Origin: Haematococcus lacustris | Lineage: Eukaryota; Chlorophyta; Chlorophyceae; Chlamydomonadales; Haematococcaceae | Length of the DNA: 64,000 bases | Direction of reading: 5' to 3' | NCBI GenBank assembly: GCA_030144725.1 | Contig: JASKMD010000015.1 | Location: 380,481 to 444,480, forward strand | Shown: positions 18,751 to 31,002 of the stretch, piece after piece | Position numbering within the stretch: position 1 is the first letter of the stretch | Layout of the letters: each line of letters begins with the position of its first letter | The notes under the pieces: generated by a model | Seen by the model: the letters and a program-made list of their open reading frames with translations, nothing else | Databases searched by the model: none | What the model was told of the DNA's origin: nothing | Made by a program: the position numbers and the translations under genes

Positions 18751-21525
18751 CCCCAGCAGCAGCAACCCAGCCAGCGCAGCCAGTGGCAGGGTGGCCCATG
18801 GTGCTGCTGTCCAGGCTGCTGGTCACCACCCTTCCCCCTCGCCCTCTGCACCCAGCCTCACCTCCACTGCCCCTCCCTCACATCCCTCGTCCACCCTCCC
18901 TGGGCCCACCTCCTTTGCCTCAGCCTCCCTCACCAGCTTTGGGTCAGACTATGACCGCATCCTGGCCAAGTACAAGCCAGCAGGGCCGCCTCCGGGTGCC
19001 GGCAGCTCACGGGAGTACTTGGGCACGGTGAGGGGGTAACAGGGGCAGGGCAGCAACGCCTGGGCCATGTCATAGGTCAGGACCGGGCCCGTGTGCAGGG
19101 ACAGGGGCCAGGGGCGGGGACGTGGGCAGGGGCAGGGGGCAGGGGCGGGGTCATGGGCAGGGGCAGAGGAACAGGAACAAGCTGAGGTCGCACAGAGCTG
19201 GGCATGCGTAGGTGCCAATGCTCCTATTGTCCATGCTGCTGCTGCTGAGCTGGCTGCTGCCATAGGCTTCTGCTGGCTGCTGGCAACTTGAGGCAAAAAT
19301 GTCTCAACTATTGTTACTCCCTCACCCTTGGTCACCCTTTCAAGCCAAGGATTCAATAGCTCAACATACAGCAGGTGGCCGCGCACTTGTCAAAACACTA
19401 ACTAGCACATCCAGTGAAGCCTGCCGGTGTAAGGCTCAAAGCAGCTGGCTGTAGTCAGGAGTTGTTAGGCTCCCTCCACGTAGTTTGAACTGACTCCCTC
19501 CTCTCCCTCCTCTCCACTCCAGTAATATCCTCACACTCTAAAGCGGCTCCTCCCTAGGCCATAGTTCCCCTTGTCATGGTTGAAGCAACCTGCTGAGGTG
19601 CCTTGTCAGCACACCACCCAGCACCCACCACCAGTGCTGCCTGCTAGTGCTTGGCTGCCGCTGTGTGCCCTGCTCCACACTGTGCTGCATGAGGTCCATG
19701 CCATCCTGCACACTACCCCACACACTGTGCAGGGCAGGGGCAGAGGCAGGCAGGAGGTGCGGCGCGACGCTTGCGTGTCAGCAATCTGGGCACTGGCTGT
19801 ACTGGTGAGTGGGCTGGGCGGCTGCTGCACCATGTAGCACCCTGCCTCCCCAGTTGCGGGTGTTTGCAGTGCACTTGTCACAAAAGGGTGGGAGATGTTC
19901 TGGCTGCCAATGGGGGCACTTGGATCAGAGCACTATAGCGCTATAGCCGCCAGCCTGGTGCTCACTCACTCAATCTCTCACTCATCCAGCTTACAACCCA
20001 ATCAATGCCGATGCCTATGGCCCCAACCATTCCCTAGCCCCATGCCTGCTGCCGACGTTGCTGGCCTCCCCCTCCAGGAGTTGACTCAGCAGTGGGCAGC
20101 AAGGGAGATGCAGGTGTCAACACAGCAAAGCACATACCCTGCCTGCCGCTTGTCCCTTTCCTTACCTATGCTCTGGGGCTAGGCTTCCTGGTCCTCGTAT
20201 CCTCAACCAGCCCGGAGCTGCCCTGTGGGTGGGCCTGTTTCGGCCCCTCTGACCCCTGCCCCCCCTGCTGACCCCTGCTCCCCCCTGCTGCCCCCTGCTG
20301 CTCCAGGGCTGCTCCTCAGAGTTCCATGTGGAGCTAGATGCCCTGCTGGCCCTGGGCTGCACGTCAAGGCCTGGGCTGCCTGGCAGCTCCCCCCTGGGCT
20401 GCCTGGAGCCAAGCCAGGCTAGCAGCCTGATGTGGGCGCTGGCCACGGCCCGGCACCGCAGCCCCCGCCTGGCCCAGGTGGAGCAGGCGGTGGTGCAGGT
20501 GCGCGGGGCAGGAGGTTGGAGAGAGGGAGGGGAGGGAAGGAGGTGCAGGGGGTAGGATGGGGAGGGAGGGGGGTGGAGGTAGGAGGTAGGGAAGGGAGGG
20601 CGGTGCAGAAAGTAGGTAGGGGAAGGAGGGCAGTGCAGGGGGGAGATAGGGGAGGGAGGGGGGGTAGAGGGAGGAGGGAGGGGAGGGAGGTGCAGGGGGT
20701 AGGGGGGGGAAGAGAGGGTTGTAGAGGTAGGAGGGAGGGGAGGGGAGGGGGATGGAGGGGTAAGGGGGGGCTGCAGGAGGAGTGTACCCAGCAGGGCCCT
20801 GCAGCCTGTGTTGTGACCGCTGCCTGCAGAGCTGTAGGGCAGGGACCGCCTCCCCCAAGGACCTCACCTGCCTGCTGTGGGCATTTGCGATGCTGGACCA
20901 CGCCCCCTTAGGCTTGCTGGACCTGCTGGCATCAGCCTGGGCGCCTGGACCTGGTCAGCCATGTAAGCTCAGGGGGGGCCACTGCGACTGCGCCCATGGC
21001 TCTTGCCCAGTGCTGCTCAGCCCTGCTGCACCGCCCCACTGCCTCAGTCTCCTCTATCCGACCCCTCCTACCCCTGCTGCCCTACTTCACTGCCCCATCC
21101 CTACTACCCCTAAGCTGGGGACGTGCTATGGGCACCTGCTGCCCCTGATACCTGGTGCCCTACCCCACTGCCCCTTCCCTGCAGCACCTTGTCCACACTG
21201 CTCCTCAGCCCAGCTGTGCTCAGGCTCCAGCAGTGCACCAGCTGACTGGCACAGCCCCTTGCAGCTGTGCCCTGCACTCCCACCCTGCACCCTGCTGCGC
21301 TTGCACTGCATGCTGGGTCACAGCTCAGGTGTGTGATGTGTGACCTGCAGATGGTGATCTGCACAGCTTCAGCATCACAGAGCTCACCAGCACGGCCTGG
21401 GCCTTGGCTGTGATGAAGCAGCTAGGGGGTGGGACTCCCAAGCAGCCCCCGCCCTCCCAACATACACCACAGCCACCAGCCCAGCCACACGAGCATGACT
21501 GGCAGCAGCACCTCAAGACTGAGGC

Positions 21526-21578
<53 letters not shown>

Positions 21579-22983
21579 CCCCTGAGCCCCTGCAGCGGCG
21601 GCAACTGAGGCAGGAGCGGGAGGCAGAGGAGCTGGAGGCAGCAGCACAGGAAGGGCACACACAGCTCCATGGTCCAGAGGCAGCGGGGCGACTGCCACCA
21701 GGGCCCGGGGCCAGGGTGTGGGCAGCACTCTGCTCCAGGGCTGCAGAAGTCAGTTCAGCCGGGGACGTGGCCCTCACCCAGGTCTGGCAGGTAAGCGCTT
21801 GCAGGTTTCAGCGCACGGCCCCATGGCTGCTCTCATGTATGCCCCAGAGGAAGCCCACCTGCTTTGTTCTAGTTCAGCCTGCTGTGTGAGCTGCAGGTAA
21901 GTAGTGGTAGCAGCTCATTCAGCGGTAGACGACAGCAGTAGTCAGGTAGTGCGAGACATCAAGCTAGTGAGCCTCCCTCCTGCACGCAGTGTGCGCTGTC
22001 CCTGTGGCTGGACCACGGCCTTGACACGCAAAGCGACCGGACGTTTGGCCGCCCCGCCAGTGAGCGCACCGCTGCAGCCATCGCTGCTGCATGCCAGCAC
22101 CTCGGCACGCTGGACGCGGCCGCGGAGGACGAGGTTCGGCAGATGCTGACAGAAGCCGCGGGTGCGTACCGGCGCGGCAGTGCGGCGTTGAAGGTCGCGT
22201 CGTCTGCTGGCGCTCACAGCGGTTACCAGCGTCAGGTGGCCAACACCTTCATGAGGCTGGGCCTGATGCACATGATGGAGGACTGCTCCTCAAGTGAAAC
22301 ACGCACAGCAGCACCTGCCAACCGCCAGCACCTGGCAACCGCCATCTGATCAACACATCAGCACCTGCCCAACCAGCCACTACCCTGCCAGCAGCTACTC
22401 AGCCAGCCGCCTAACAAGCTGTCCAGCAAGCTGGCAGACACACTGTCAGCATCATGCAGCCCTGTGCACCACCCCTGGCCCACAGCTGCTAGGTTTGTGG
22501 CAGGTGGCACCAGCTTACCTAGTTGTTGCCAGCTGTAGGTGGCATTACCGGCGCGCTAACCAATGACACCAGCAGCCAACCTAGCAGTACCAAGCAGCAG
22601 AGGTACCTAGCAGCACCAGCAACCTAACGTGGCGCCAGCTTGCCTAGCTGTAGCTGCTTAGCTGTATTGTAGCTGCCTTGTAGCTGCCTTTTGGCTTGCC
22701 TTGTGGCTGGTTAGTTGTAGGTGGCATTGCAGGGTGTGTTGACCAATGACGTGTTGGCCTGGTGAGGCTGCAGGCTATGCGGTGGACATTGGCTTGCCCC
22801 AGCTGCGGGTGGCGGTGGAGGTGGACGGCCCCTCACACTTCTGCCTCACTCATACCCCCCGGAATGCTGCCAGCCGGCTCACCCTGACCGGCCCCACCAC
22901 CATGAAGCGCCGCCACCTGCAAAAGCTGGGATGGGCAACAGTCAGCATCAGGTGGAAGGTGAGAGGCTGAGTGGAGCCGGGTA

Positions 22984-23046
<63 letters not shown>

Positions 23047-23586
23047 CTGCTTGGCTGGTGGGCGGAAAGAAGCCTTCTGGTAGGTTCTGACACTGTCTAT
23101 GACGCAAGTGATGTTTGGCAAGCAGGGTGTAAGTGTGAGTGCAGGTGCAGGTGTCAGCAGTGGCTCATTAGGCAGGCCAGCAGGCGGGCAGGCAGATAGG
23201 CCAACCAAAGCTTTACTGGGCAAGCAGGCAGACAACTGCTGGCCGAGGTAGAGATGGTGATACCTCAGTTGGTTGGAAAACATCAGATGTGTGCACAAGG
23301 CTTGCACGTGCCAGCAACATGCAGCCTACAAGAAGCTGTGGGTGAGGTGCCTGAGCTCTAGTTGTGTGGGTGCAGTGAGACTGCATCATCATGTTATTAT
23401 GCCACACCCCAGTCTCTAATTATCTGCTCCCCCTTGTCTTTGACGCACTGGTTGCCTCTGGTGGCTGTGTTTATGCAGGAGTGGGACCTGCTGACCTCCC
23501 CTGCGGCCCAGGAGCAGCTGGTGCAGCGCAGGCTGCGGGCTGCCCTGGAGGGACAGGTGCTGGCCAGCACCAACGCGCTGGGGTAG
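16012..23586 (+). CDS. RAP-domain, OPR/FASTK-like organelle RNA protein (about 1287 aa)
   Basis: Thirteen exons with consistent phase: 16012-16553, 16927-17072, 17235-18214, 18440-19027, 19610-19804, 20078-20113, 20307-20498, 20830-20953, 21351-21790, 21873-21896, 21990-22293, 22774-22958, 23479-23586. The basic N-terminus (FRSQRRTLRRARL) looks like an organelle transit peptide. Helical segments of OPR/FAST type include KDLTCLLWAFAMLDH and ITELTSTAWALAVMKQL, with a polyQ run of about 17 (21530-21577) between them and the C-terminus. The C-terminus is a RAP domain: YQRQVANTFMRLGL, YAVDIGLPQLRVAVEVDGPS, then MKRRHLQKLGWATVSIRWK and EWDLL. Proteins of this type bind plastid or mitochondrial RNAs and control their stability, splicing or translation. 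The target is unknown. Exon 1 and the short exons 20078-20113 and 21873-21896 are the least certain. Confidence 0.85.
18226..18384 (+). repeat. (CCTG)n array with CCTGCCCT variants
   Basis: About 160 bp of cctgccctcctg units grading into pure cctgcctg, in the intron after exon 3 of the RAP gene. It starts about 11 bp after the donor at 18215. Confidence 0.95.
20499..20775 (+). repeat. Purine-rich imperfect array (GGGAGG/GTAGG)
   Basis: Nearly the whole RAP-gene intron from its donor at 20499 is built of diverged gggagggaggtgcaggggg units. The coding strand is G-rich, the opposite of the C-rich arrays in the GYF gene. Confidence 0.85.
22982..23047 (+). repeat. (GGCA)16 tetranucleotide array
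   Basis: Perfect ggca repeat in the last intron of the RAP gene, about 23 bp after the donor at 22959. Confidence 0.95.
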
Positions 23587-23917
23587 ACAGGGTGGGCTGC
23601 TGGCTAGCGGTAATGGGGAGCCAGGTGCTGAACCTGACTGTAGCAGTGAAGGCACGTTTTTCCTTGGTGGGGCAGGCATAACCTTGCAAGGGGAGTAAGC
23701 GCCTCAGACACGGTCCAGGAATCGGTTTATGCCGCGACTTAGACCGAACAGAACAGGGTGATCAGTTCAGCCTGCAGACTGGGCTCTGTTTGCTAGGGCT
23801 AGTTAGAGCAGAGCCAGAGATGAGTCGACGGCTGTGTGTGATGTTGGGCAATTCAACGGCGGTCGCGCTGGCTTCGCGGTTTGCAAGAGGATGCTTACAT
23901 ATGTGAAACCATCATCG
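23587..23917. other. Convergent intergenic spacer
   Basis: Separates the ends of the RAP gene (+) and the unknown gene on the minus strand, so it carries both 3' flanks. No TGTAA signal was seen near either stop, and no gene. Confidence 0.5.
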
Positions 23918-26900
23918 TTATAGTTCCTGCTGCTGCATCGCCCTTGCCCGCTGTGCCATCGCGAAAGCCCGCCGCACCAGCTCTTGCTGCATCGACAAAA
24001 CCTGCAGCGCTGAGGAGCTCTCCGCCCAGCTCTCATCTCGCACGACCACCAGGCTCTCTGGTGCGGGCTTCCCACGCAGTCTACCCTGCGATAGGTATTC
24101 CTGCGCCGCCACCGCCCGCGCGCCCTCCATCTGCTCAGCCGCCCCGGGGTTCGCCTGCAGCGACGCCAGGAAGGTGTCCGCCTCAAGCGACATTTGCGGG
24201 GCAAGCCGCTGCCCGTCGCTGTCGATGAACGGCTCGGCCGCCTCCCCGCCTACAATCCCACCGCCGCCGCCAATGCTTGCTGACTGCTCCCGTTCTTGCT
24301 CAATGCAGCGACGCAAAGCTCCCTGCACCACAAAACGTACGCGGTTGAGCATCGTGGGACAAAAAAACAATCGCAGCAACACCATACCACCACGGCACCA
24401 TCGGGCTGGCTGACCAATCTGCATGTAACGCCAGTGCGACCCTATGTGCAGTTCCTTGGTGGGGCTGACACTGAGCATGGACTCACACTGACAAAAGCGT
24501 CCAGCCCAGCGGCCTCACTGGCCTCCCCTAGCCCAGCCCAGGCCCAGCCCACCAGCTGGGCTGCGCCTGGGAAGGTAGCTCCCAGTTGCGCCAGTGCCAT
24601 GTAGCAGGTGCTCAGCCAACTGCAGCCAGGCAGCCAGGCAGAGCGCACCTCCCAGCATGCACAAGGTCTGTTTCCAACAGAAGGGCACACACCACGCAGA
24701 GATCAGAAGACTGCATAGCCGCGTGATTGAATAGCTGGAGGGCATGCGTGTGGGATTTGCTGGCATCTAGGTAGCAGCATGCAGCGTGGTGACTAGGGCA
24801 GGGGAGCCAGGCAGCATGCAGGGCAACACAGCCTGGCAGGAATGTGAGAAGGTGACAGGGGAGTGAAGCCAGCACATGCTGGTTGGTGTGACTGGCCATG
24901 CTGTACAGTCTTGTAGCTTGAATGTGGTGTAAGCAGCTGCCCAGCCCCTTCGCTACCTTGCCCGGGTTTCCTTTCAACCTTTCTCTAGCCACACTATTAC
25001 TGGAATCAACGGGTTACCTAATCTTAACTATTTTCTTTACTGTCTTTTGTGGCGAGCTGCACACCACCCAGTGCTATAGAGTGCCATTTACTGCAGCAGC
25101 TGCCCCAGGCTCAATGTCCCTGCCCCTCACCGCCCTGAACCCTTGCCCTGCTGCCCTGCCCGGCAGCTGCCCCACCCACTTGCTGAACAGCTGCTTGTTG
25201 GCAGCAGGAGCTGCACTGCTGGCAGAGGGTTCAGCCCGGTCCTCACTGCCTGCTGCGCCTGCATGGTCCATGGCCACCATCATCAACACATGGGGGGCCG
25301 TGCCCGGGTCCACCTAGTCAACAGAGCCATCCTGAAGAGACCGGCAGGCTGGCAGCAGGCTGACCCTCACTCTGTCAGCCTTGCCCACCTCTATGACCCA
25401 GGTCCTGCACTACCAATGCTGCCTGCCTTGCTCTGTCAGCTTTGCCCACCTTCAAGACCCAGGTTCCACAGTATCAATGGTAACAGCAGTGTTGCTGTGC
25501 TACCTCCACAGCCCTTCCCACTGTTCATGCGTCAGCTACCAAATCCCTTACAAGCCTAAGCCTTGGCAAAGCCTTAAGCAACTAGCAGCACCATGGCAGC
25601 AGCAGTAGTGGCAGTGGTGGTGGCAATGGAGGACTCCAAGCAGAGACTCAGAGACGCAGCAGGAGCAGCAGCAGAGCCTGACACCTACCAGGGTCAGGGC
25701 CGGAGCTGGAGGGAGTGTACTCATCAGCCGCCGCCACCACCACCAGCAGGCCTCCTGACTGAACGAAGTCCCTGTCCTCCAGCTGCTCAAACAGCTCCGA
25801 GGCTGACCAGCCCTGGCCATACGCCTGCAGGGGCCAGGGCCAGAGGGTGGAGACCAACCACACTGGCAGCAGCCAGCATTATAAACCTGAACAAGTCATC
25901 TATATCACTAAATGCATTCATGTATCCTTTGCTGTCCTAATGTCTAAATGTGTAAGTATGTACGTATGTTTAAATGTCCAAAACTATCTAACTAATGCTA
26001 TGTATCTAGTGTCTAAAACTATGTATGCTTAAACTTGGCCTGCTGCCCAGGGTCTACTGCTAGTGCTGGGGGCTCACCAAGGCAGCCGCCTCCACGAACT
26101 TGTGCAGGGAGTAGCCTGAGCCCCTGAGGGCGCCCATGAAGGCCAGCAGCAGGCGCAGCGCATGGGAGCGGGCGGGCGTCACCGGCTCGTAGTCCATGGA
26201 CTGGGTGGCCAGCTGGCAGGCTAGGGGCCCTGGGGCAATGGGTGTCATGTGGGCATACATGCAAGCTTGCCCATGTGGCTGCATGGTGGTCTGGCAAAAA
26301 TATCCTGACAACTTCAGCATGGCCTTGTGAATAGTGGTGGGACGCCTCAGTCTGGTCAGAGCCAAAAACTTGGGGCTGCCATATAGGTTGGAGGACAAGC
26401 TTGTACTAAGGAACAACACCAAGCCAGGGGTCACAAAGGAGCACACCAGCTGTGCGCAACAATAACTTCCTCGCATCAGCAGGAAGAGGGAGTATGGGGA
26501 GTTATGATAATGTGTGACATCTGCCTTCCTCCCTCCTTACCTTCAACAAAGGTTGATGTGTAGCCGGTAGGTCTAAAGTCAGCAGGCAGTCGACTCACAC
26601 CACCCCCTTCCTCCTGCTTCTGCTGACCCCCCTGACCACCCTGCCCCCCTTCCAGCTCCAAGCCAGGCTCTGGCTGCGGACCCGGCACCATGCTGCTTGT
26701 CCCCTCCCCCTCACGTCCCCCCGCCTGCCCGCCTGGAGTAGCGGTGGGGGAGGTCAGGCTGGCCGGGGCGGAGGGGGCCAGGCCTAAGGCGGCCAAGATC
26801 TCCAGGGTCAGGACCACGATGCGGGTGTACTGCTGCATCATGGCCTGCACTCCCCCTGGGGGTGCGCCCTGGGGCAGGCAGGGAGGGCGGGTGGCAGCGC

Positions 26901-28786
26901 CAGTGCACAGCTGGGTGGAAGGCTGGGCTAGGCACAGGGCCAAAAGGCCACGGCAGCCCTTGGCACATCACATCTTCAGATCAGGCCACAGGGGGTGCCA
27001 AATCAGGCTAGATCTAGCCAGATCATAAGAGATCGGATTAGGTCAGTGTGATACTGACCTGTGACACTGCTGCCTGCAGGGCTGTCAGCCGTTCCAGGCT
27101 GTAGCCGCTGCGGTACATGCCGAGCGCTTGAACCACAAAACCTTGCATGCCCTGGAGGTACCTGCCAAGAAGGTGGCGGCAGGGATGTGACATCACACAA
27201 CCCGCCAGCTCCATGTCCATGACCACATGTGTGTTTCTCATCCTGCTGGGGGCACATGGAGGGTAAGTAAGTGCTGCCATGGGGGGCAGAGTGGCCCACC
27301 TGTCAGTCTCAGGTGAGGTGACCTGCCGCCCCCCCGCTGCCTCCTTACTGACCACCAGGGGTGGCACCCCCACCGCCTGCAGGCCAGCTGCAACATCCAT
27401 GTCTACAGCGCATGCAGCACGGCCAGGGGAGGGGACAAAAGGGGCACAGCAGTAGCATGCCAGGCAGCACGTTAGAACTGTCAGAATCCTTGCCCAGAAG
27501 CGAGGGCCTCACCCCTGGGCCTCCCCCTGGCCCTGGCCCGCTGTCTGCACAGCTACCCCACCTGTGCCTGGCCCTGGCCCTGGCCCACCCCTTCCCCAGC
27601 TGCCCCAGCTGCCCCACCTGTGCCGCCAGCATGACAAGGGCCACCCAGGACAGCAGCACCCCCTCCTCCTGCTCGTTCAGCAGCAGCTGCACCCCGCCCT
27701 CCCCACCCCCCGTCCCCCAGCCCCCAGCCTCATCGTCATCACCATCCCATGACTGCAGACTGCCCAGGGGGTCCCAACCAGAAGTTTTCGGGGCTCCCCC
27801 CTGCTGCCCTACCCCACCCCCACCCCTCTCTACCCCCCCTGCCACAGCGCCACCCGCCACCCCGCCAGCAGTGGGTTCTGACCCAGCGCCGGGCGAGGCT
27901 GTGACTTCTCCTGCCCCAGGTCTCCTCGGTTGCTGGGAGCCGGGGCCCATGCCTGCTGCTGTTTGCTGATCTCTCAGCTGGGCCTGGATCTCCGCAAAGG
28001 GGGAGGCGGCGGCTGCCTCTGAGGTGGTTGCGGGGGGGGAGGGTGGTGAGGGGGAGGAAGGGAAGGAAGTGGAGGAGGTTGAAGGGGAGGGGGAGGGGGG
28101 CTGGGGCGGTGGGGACGAAGCTTGGGAGGAGGCGGACAGTATGGCTAGCTTCAAGCCAGTCTGCGGCCAGTCATGTAGCACGGGGAGCAGCCAGTCAGGC
28201 AGCAGCCAGCTAGGTAGGCAGGATGGGCGTGACGGCAGCTGCCCTCCTGTTGGCATGTGAAGCCCCTCTTCCCTCTCCAGCGCCCTCCAAACCCTGTGGT
28301 TTATTGCAATGAATAACCTCTCCAGTGGCCCTTATGCACTGTCTTACCTGCACATCTGCGTATGTGGCCCCATTGAAGTAGCATTGCAGCACGGCCTCAA
28401 CTAGGCAGCGGGCCGCTAGGATACTCTGGCCTGAGCTGGCGAACCAGGCCAGCAGAAGCGCTGACCATGGGTCAGACAGCGGCACAGACCATGGTGCTTG
28501 GCGTAGTGTGGAGTGCAGCTGCAGTGGTAAAAAGCATATCGATGTGATACGGAAAACAGGGGCTCAAGGTAGCTCCAGCATGGGGTCAAGGGAGCGAAAT
28601 CCGCACCTGTGCTGCATTGCGTTGTTCCTCTCGATGTGCAGCCTTGCGCACCGCTTGCCGATGTCGCTGATTGGGTGCAGTGAAGCGTCGAATGTGGAAG
28701 ATAGAGTGGCGGTTGGAGGCAGAGGCCGCGCTGCGCCTCTGGGTTTCGAGCCTTTGAGCAGGTGACCAGATTGAAGCGCTGTTCAT
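23918..28786 (-). CDS. Multi-exon conserved-looking protein, possible organelle leader, unknown function
   Basis: Phased minus-strand exons: 28607-28786 (ATG), 28348-28518, 27618-28160, 27300-27376, 27059-27161, 26541-26868, 26078-26220, 25689-25824, 25131-25258, then an exon ending at 24487 and the last exon 23918-24322 (TAA). The exon ending at 24487 (CYMALAQLGATFPGAAQLVG) does not connect in phase with 25131, so one junction or exon between 24490 and 25131 is unresolved. The N-terminus MNSASIWSPAQRLETQRRSA is rich in Arg/Ser and lacks acids, as in a mitochondrial or plastid leader. Helical segments include LAWFASSGQSILAARCLVEA, YLQGMQGFVVQALGMYRSGY, HALRLLLAFMGALRGSGYSL and WSASELFEQLEDRDF, which suggest an alpha-helical repeat fold. 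A 27618-28160 exon holds a Pro/Ser/Gly linker. I do not recognise the family. Confidence 0.6.
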
Positions 28787-29870
28787 ATCTTGCGATACGG
28801 CTAGTGCTGCTGCCTGATGTGCTTGCACGCCATTGCGCTTGCACACCCAACTGCATTTCTTTCCTGAGTCTCCCACAGGGCTGCCCACTCTCAAGGGCTG
28901 TGACGGCCGGGGAGGTCAGGGGAGAGTACATCCTCGGCCAGTAGGCACAGCGCAGCCAGGACCGGCGGGATACCATCACCCTGGATGCCATAACAAAGCC
29001 AGGCATGTACCTGAATGAGATTAGAAGAAGAAGGAGACTACTACAGCAGAACCGGCATCAAGGGACAAGTTTCTTCCAGGAGTGGGCGCGGTCTGCTCCC
29101 AACAACTACACAGTGTAGTCTACACTACATCCTGCATCTAATGCAACGCTTTGTATGCGTACAGTATGCCATACAGTATGCCACATGCCATACGCTTCAT
29201 GCAGCGGCGGGCATTGCACCTGTGATGTGTGTAAAAACGAAACTGATCTTGCTGCCTGTGCATGAAGGGTCAGTAGGCTACCCCTCCCATTGAACCACCA
29301 ACTCATTTCTGCACCGATTCACACGCGGATTGAAGTGTCGGAGAGCGGCTGCGCTGAGGCACACGCTGAGCCGGTAGGGCATGTTGCCGGGTATCCGACC
29401 CTACCGAGCCTGCGGACTTGATGTACGCTGACCCAGTAGCAGTGAGTCCCTGTTCAACGCGATGGATAGTGCGCGATGTGCGAGGAGCCCGACCCCATGT
29501 CCAACATGATAATCAACATGCGCTGGCTCAGGGGCTCTGAAACTTGGAGGAGACCACAGTAGGAGCACAGCAGTGGCAGCTGCAGCAACCCCTTGTTGCT
29601 TAGGCTCCAAAAGGTGGGCAAACACTCCTCCATGCTGCCCACTCTGTTGATGTCAGTCTTACAACCATCGAAGTGAATCGAAGTCTCCAGCCCTGCGTCA
29701 CTAGCTAGGGAACTCAACTAGGGACCCCCTGCCAAGTTCTCAACTCTTGCTGAGGTTTGCTCATTGGGTTTTTTGCTTCTTACGTGTGCACATACCTGCA
29801 GCATGCTGATATCCAAGTATCACCCCTACAAGGGGAAGGGCGGGCATGCAGCCCGCTGTGCTGTGTGTCT
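28787..29870. promoter_or_regulatory. Divergent intergenic region
   Basis: Lies between the minus-strand start at 28786 and the plus-strand start at 29871. The stretch 29015-29275 is loosely similar to 34990-35180 (both have cagaacc(g/a)gcat and gcagcggcg(g/a)gcattgc(a/g)cctgtgatg), so part of it may be an old dispersed repeat. No gene seen. Confidence 0.4.
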
Positions 29871-30942
29871 ATGCCAGCTAGCCGCACCGGCTGGTTGGAG
29901 ATCCATGTGGAGGGGAAGGCAGCCGCCTACCGCTCTGAACAGAATTTACTAGCCATCGGCCAGGTCACAGCCCAGATGTCTGAAGTCATCATGGCTTGCG
30001 ACAACCTGAAGCCCGCACTGATTCCACTAGCCCACAGGACTTGCGCTGAGGCTGCTGCGGCTGCGCATGCTGTGGGCCAGCGGCTGCAGGGGCAGGAGCC
30101 AGCCAGCCAGCTCCAGCCCATGCCCCGTCTCAGCTCCACACCCACGCAAGCACCTGCACAGCCTGGGCCAGCCCATGCGCCCTGCCCCCACCATCTCCCA
30201 GACCAACCACCCTCGCACCCATCACAGCTGCAGGGGTCCAGCCAGCACCACCCGGCCCTGCCGGCACTGCTGCACTCACCGGGGCTCTCCATCCTCACTA
30301 GGCCTGCCACCAACCCTGTGACCTCACCTGCCGTGGAGCAACAGCCCATCATGTGAGTGCCCCTGCTGGATGATGGGCTGACATGGCAAGCCAGCTGAAC
30401 AACATCAGTTGCACACTCAGGTTGCAGCCTGTTTCCACCCATTCCACCTGGCACCCTTGTGAAAGCACCCCTCGTCACACTCATGTGTGTGGTGTCATGC
30501 AGACATACCACTGAGGAGCAGGACGAGCAGACCGTGCCCCCAAGCATGCCCAAGCAGCAGCAGGACTGGGCCACCGCAAGGTGCGCTTTTCACTCCTTAG
30601 CCCTAACCTGCACCAGCCCTGCCTTGCACCAGCCTTGCCCTGACCTGCACCAGCCTTGCCCTGACCTGCACCAGCCCTGCCTTGCACCAGCCTTGCCCTG
30701 GCTATGGCCATAGCCTGACCTTCGCTGAACTGCCTTGCCCTTCTTTGCTCCTTTGGTCCTTTGGCTGCAGGTCAATTGCTGCTGAAGTTCTCCAGCAGAT
30801 ACAACAAGTACCCACACTGTTGCGCCTTTTGCGGTCACAGCCTGATAGCAAGGTAATGCTACAGTTGTCAACACTGCAAGATGCTGAGGTACAACTTGGC
30901 CGACTGGAGTTTGCGCTACAGTACATCATGCAACCCAGGTAG
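29871..30942 (+). CDS. Small spliced helical protein (243 aa), unknown function
   Basis: Exons 29871-30352, 30503-30580 and 30771-30942 (TAG) join in consistent phase (AT|A and AG|G codons split). The start is the ATG after the in-frame open leader; an upstream exon is possible because the frame is open from 29757. The first 75 residues (WLEIHVEGKAAAYRSEQN, VTAQMSEVIMACDNL) and the last 60 (AAEVLQQIQQVPTLLRLL, QDAEVQLGRLEFALQYIM) look helical, possibly coiled coil. They are separated by a Pro/Gln/His linker. No known motif recognised. The second intron contains short tandem copies of gcaccagccttgccctgacct (30600-30706). Confidence 0.6.
30600..30706 (+). repeat. Short tandem repeat (about 20 bp units)
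   Basis: Units of ctgcaccagcc(c/t)tgcc(t/c)tg repeat about five times in an intron, starting about 20 bp after the donor at 30581. Confidence 0.8.
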
Positions 30943-31002
30943 CAAGGGAGGGAGAAGCGGGGCGAAGGGCAGGGGCAAGGGGTGGGGCTGGGAGTGGTGA
31001 CG

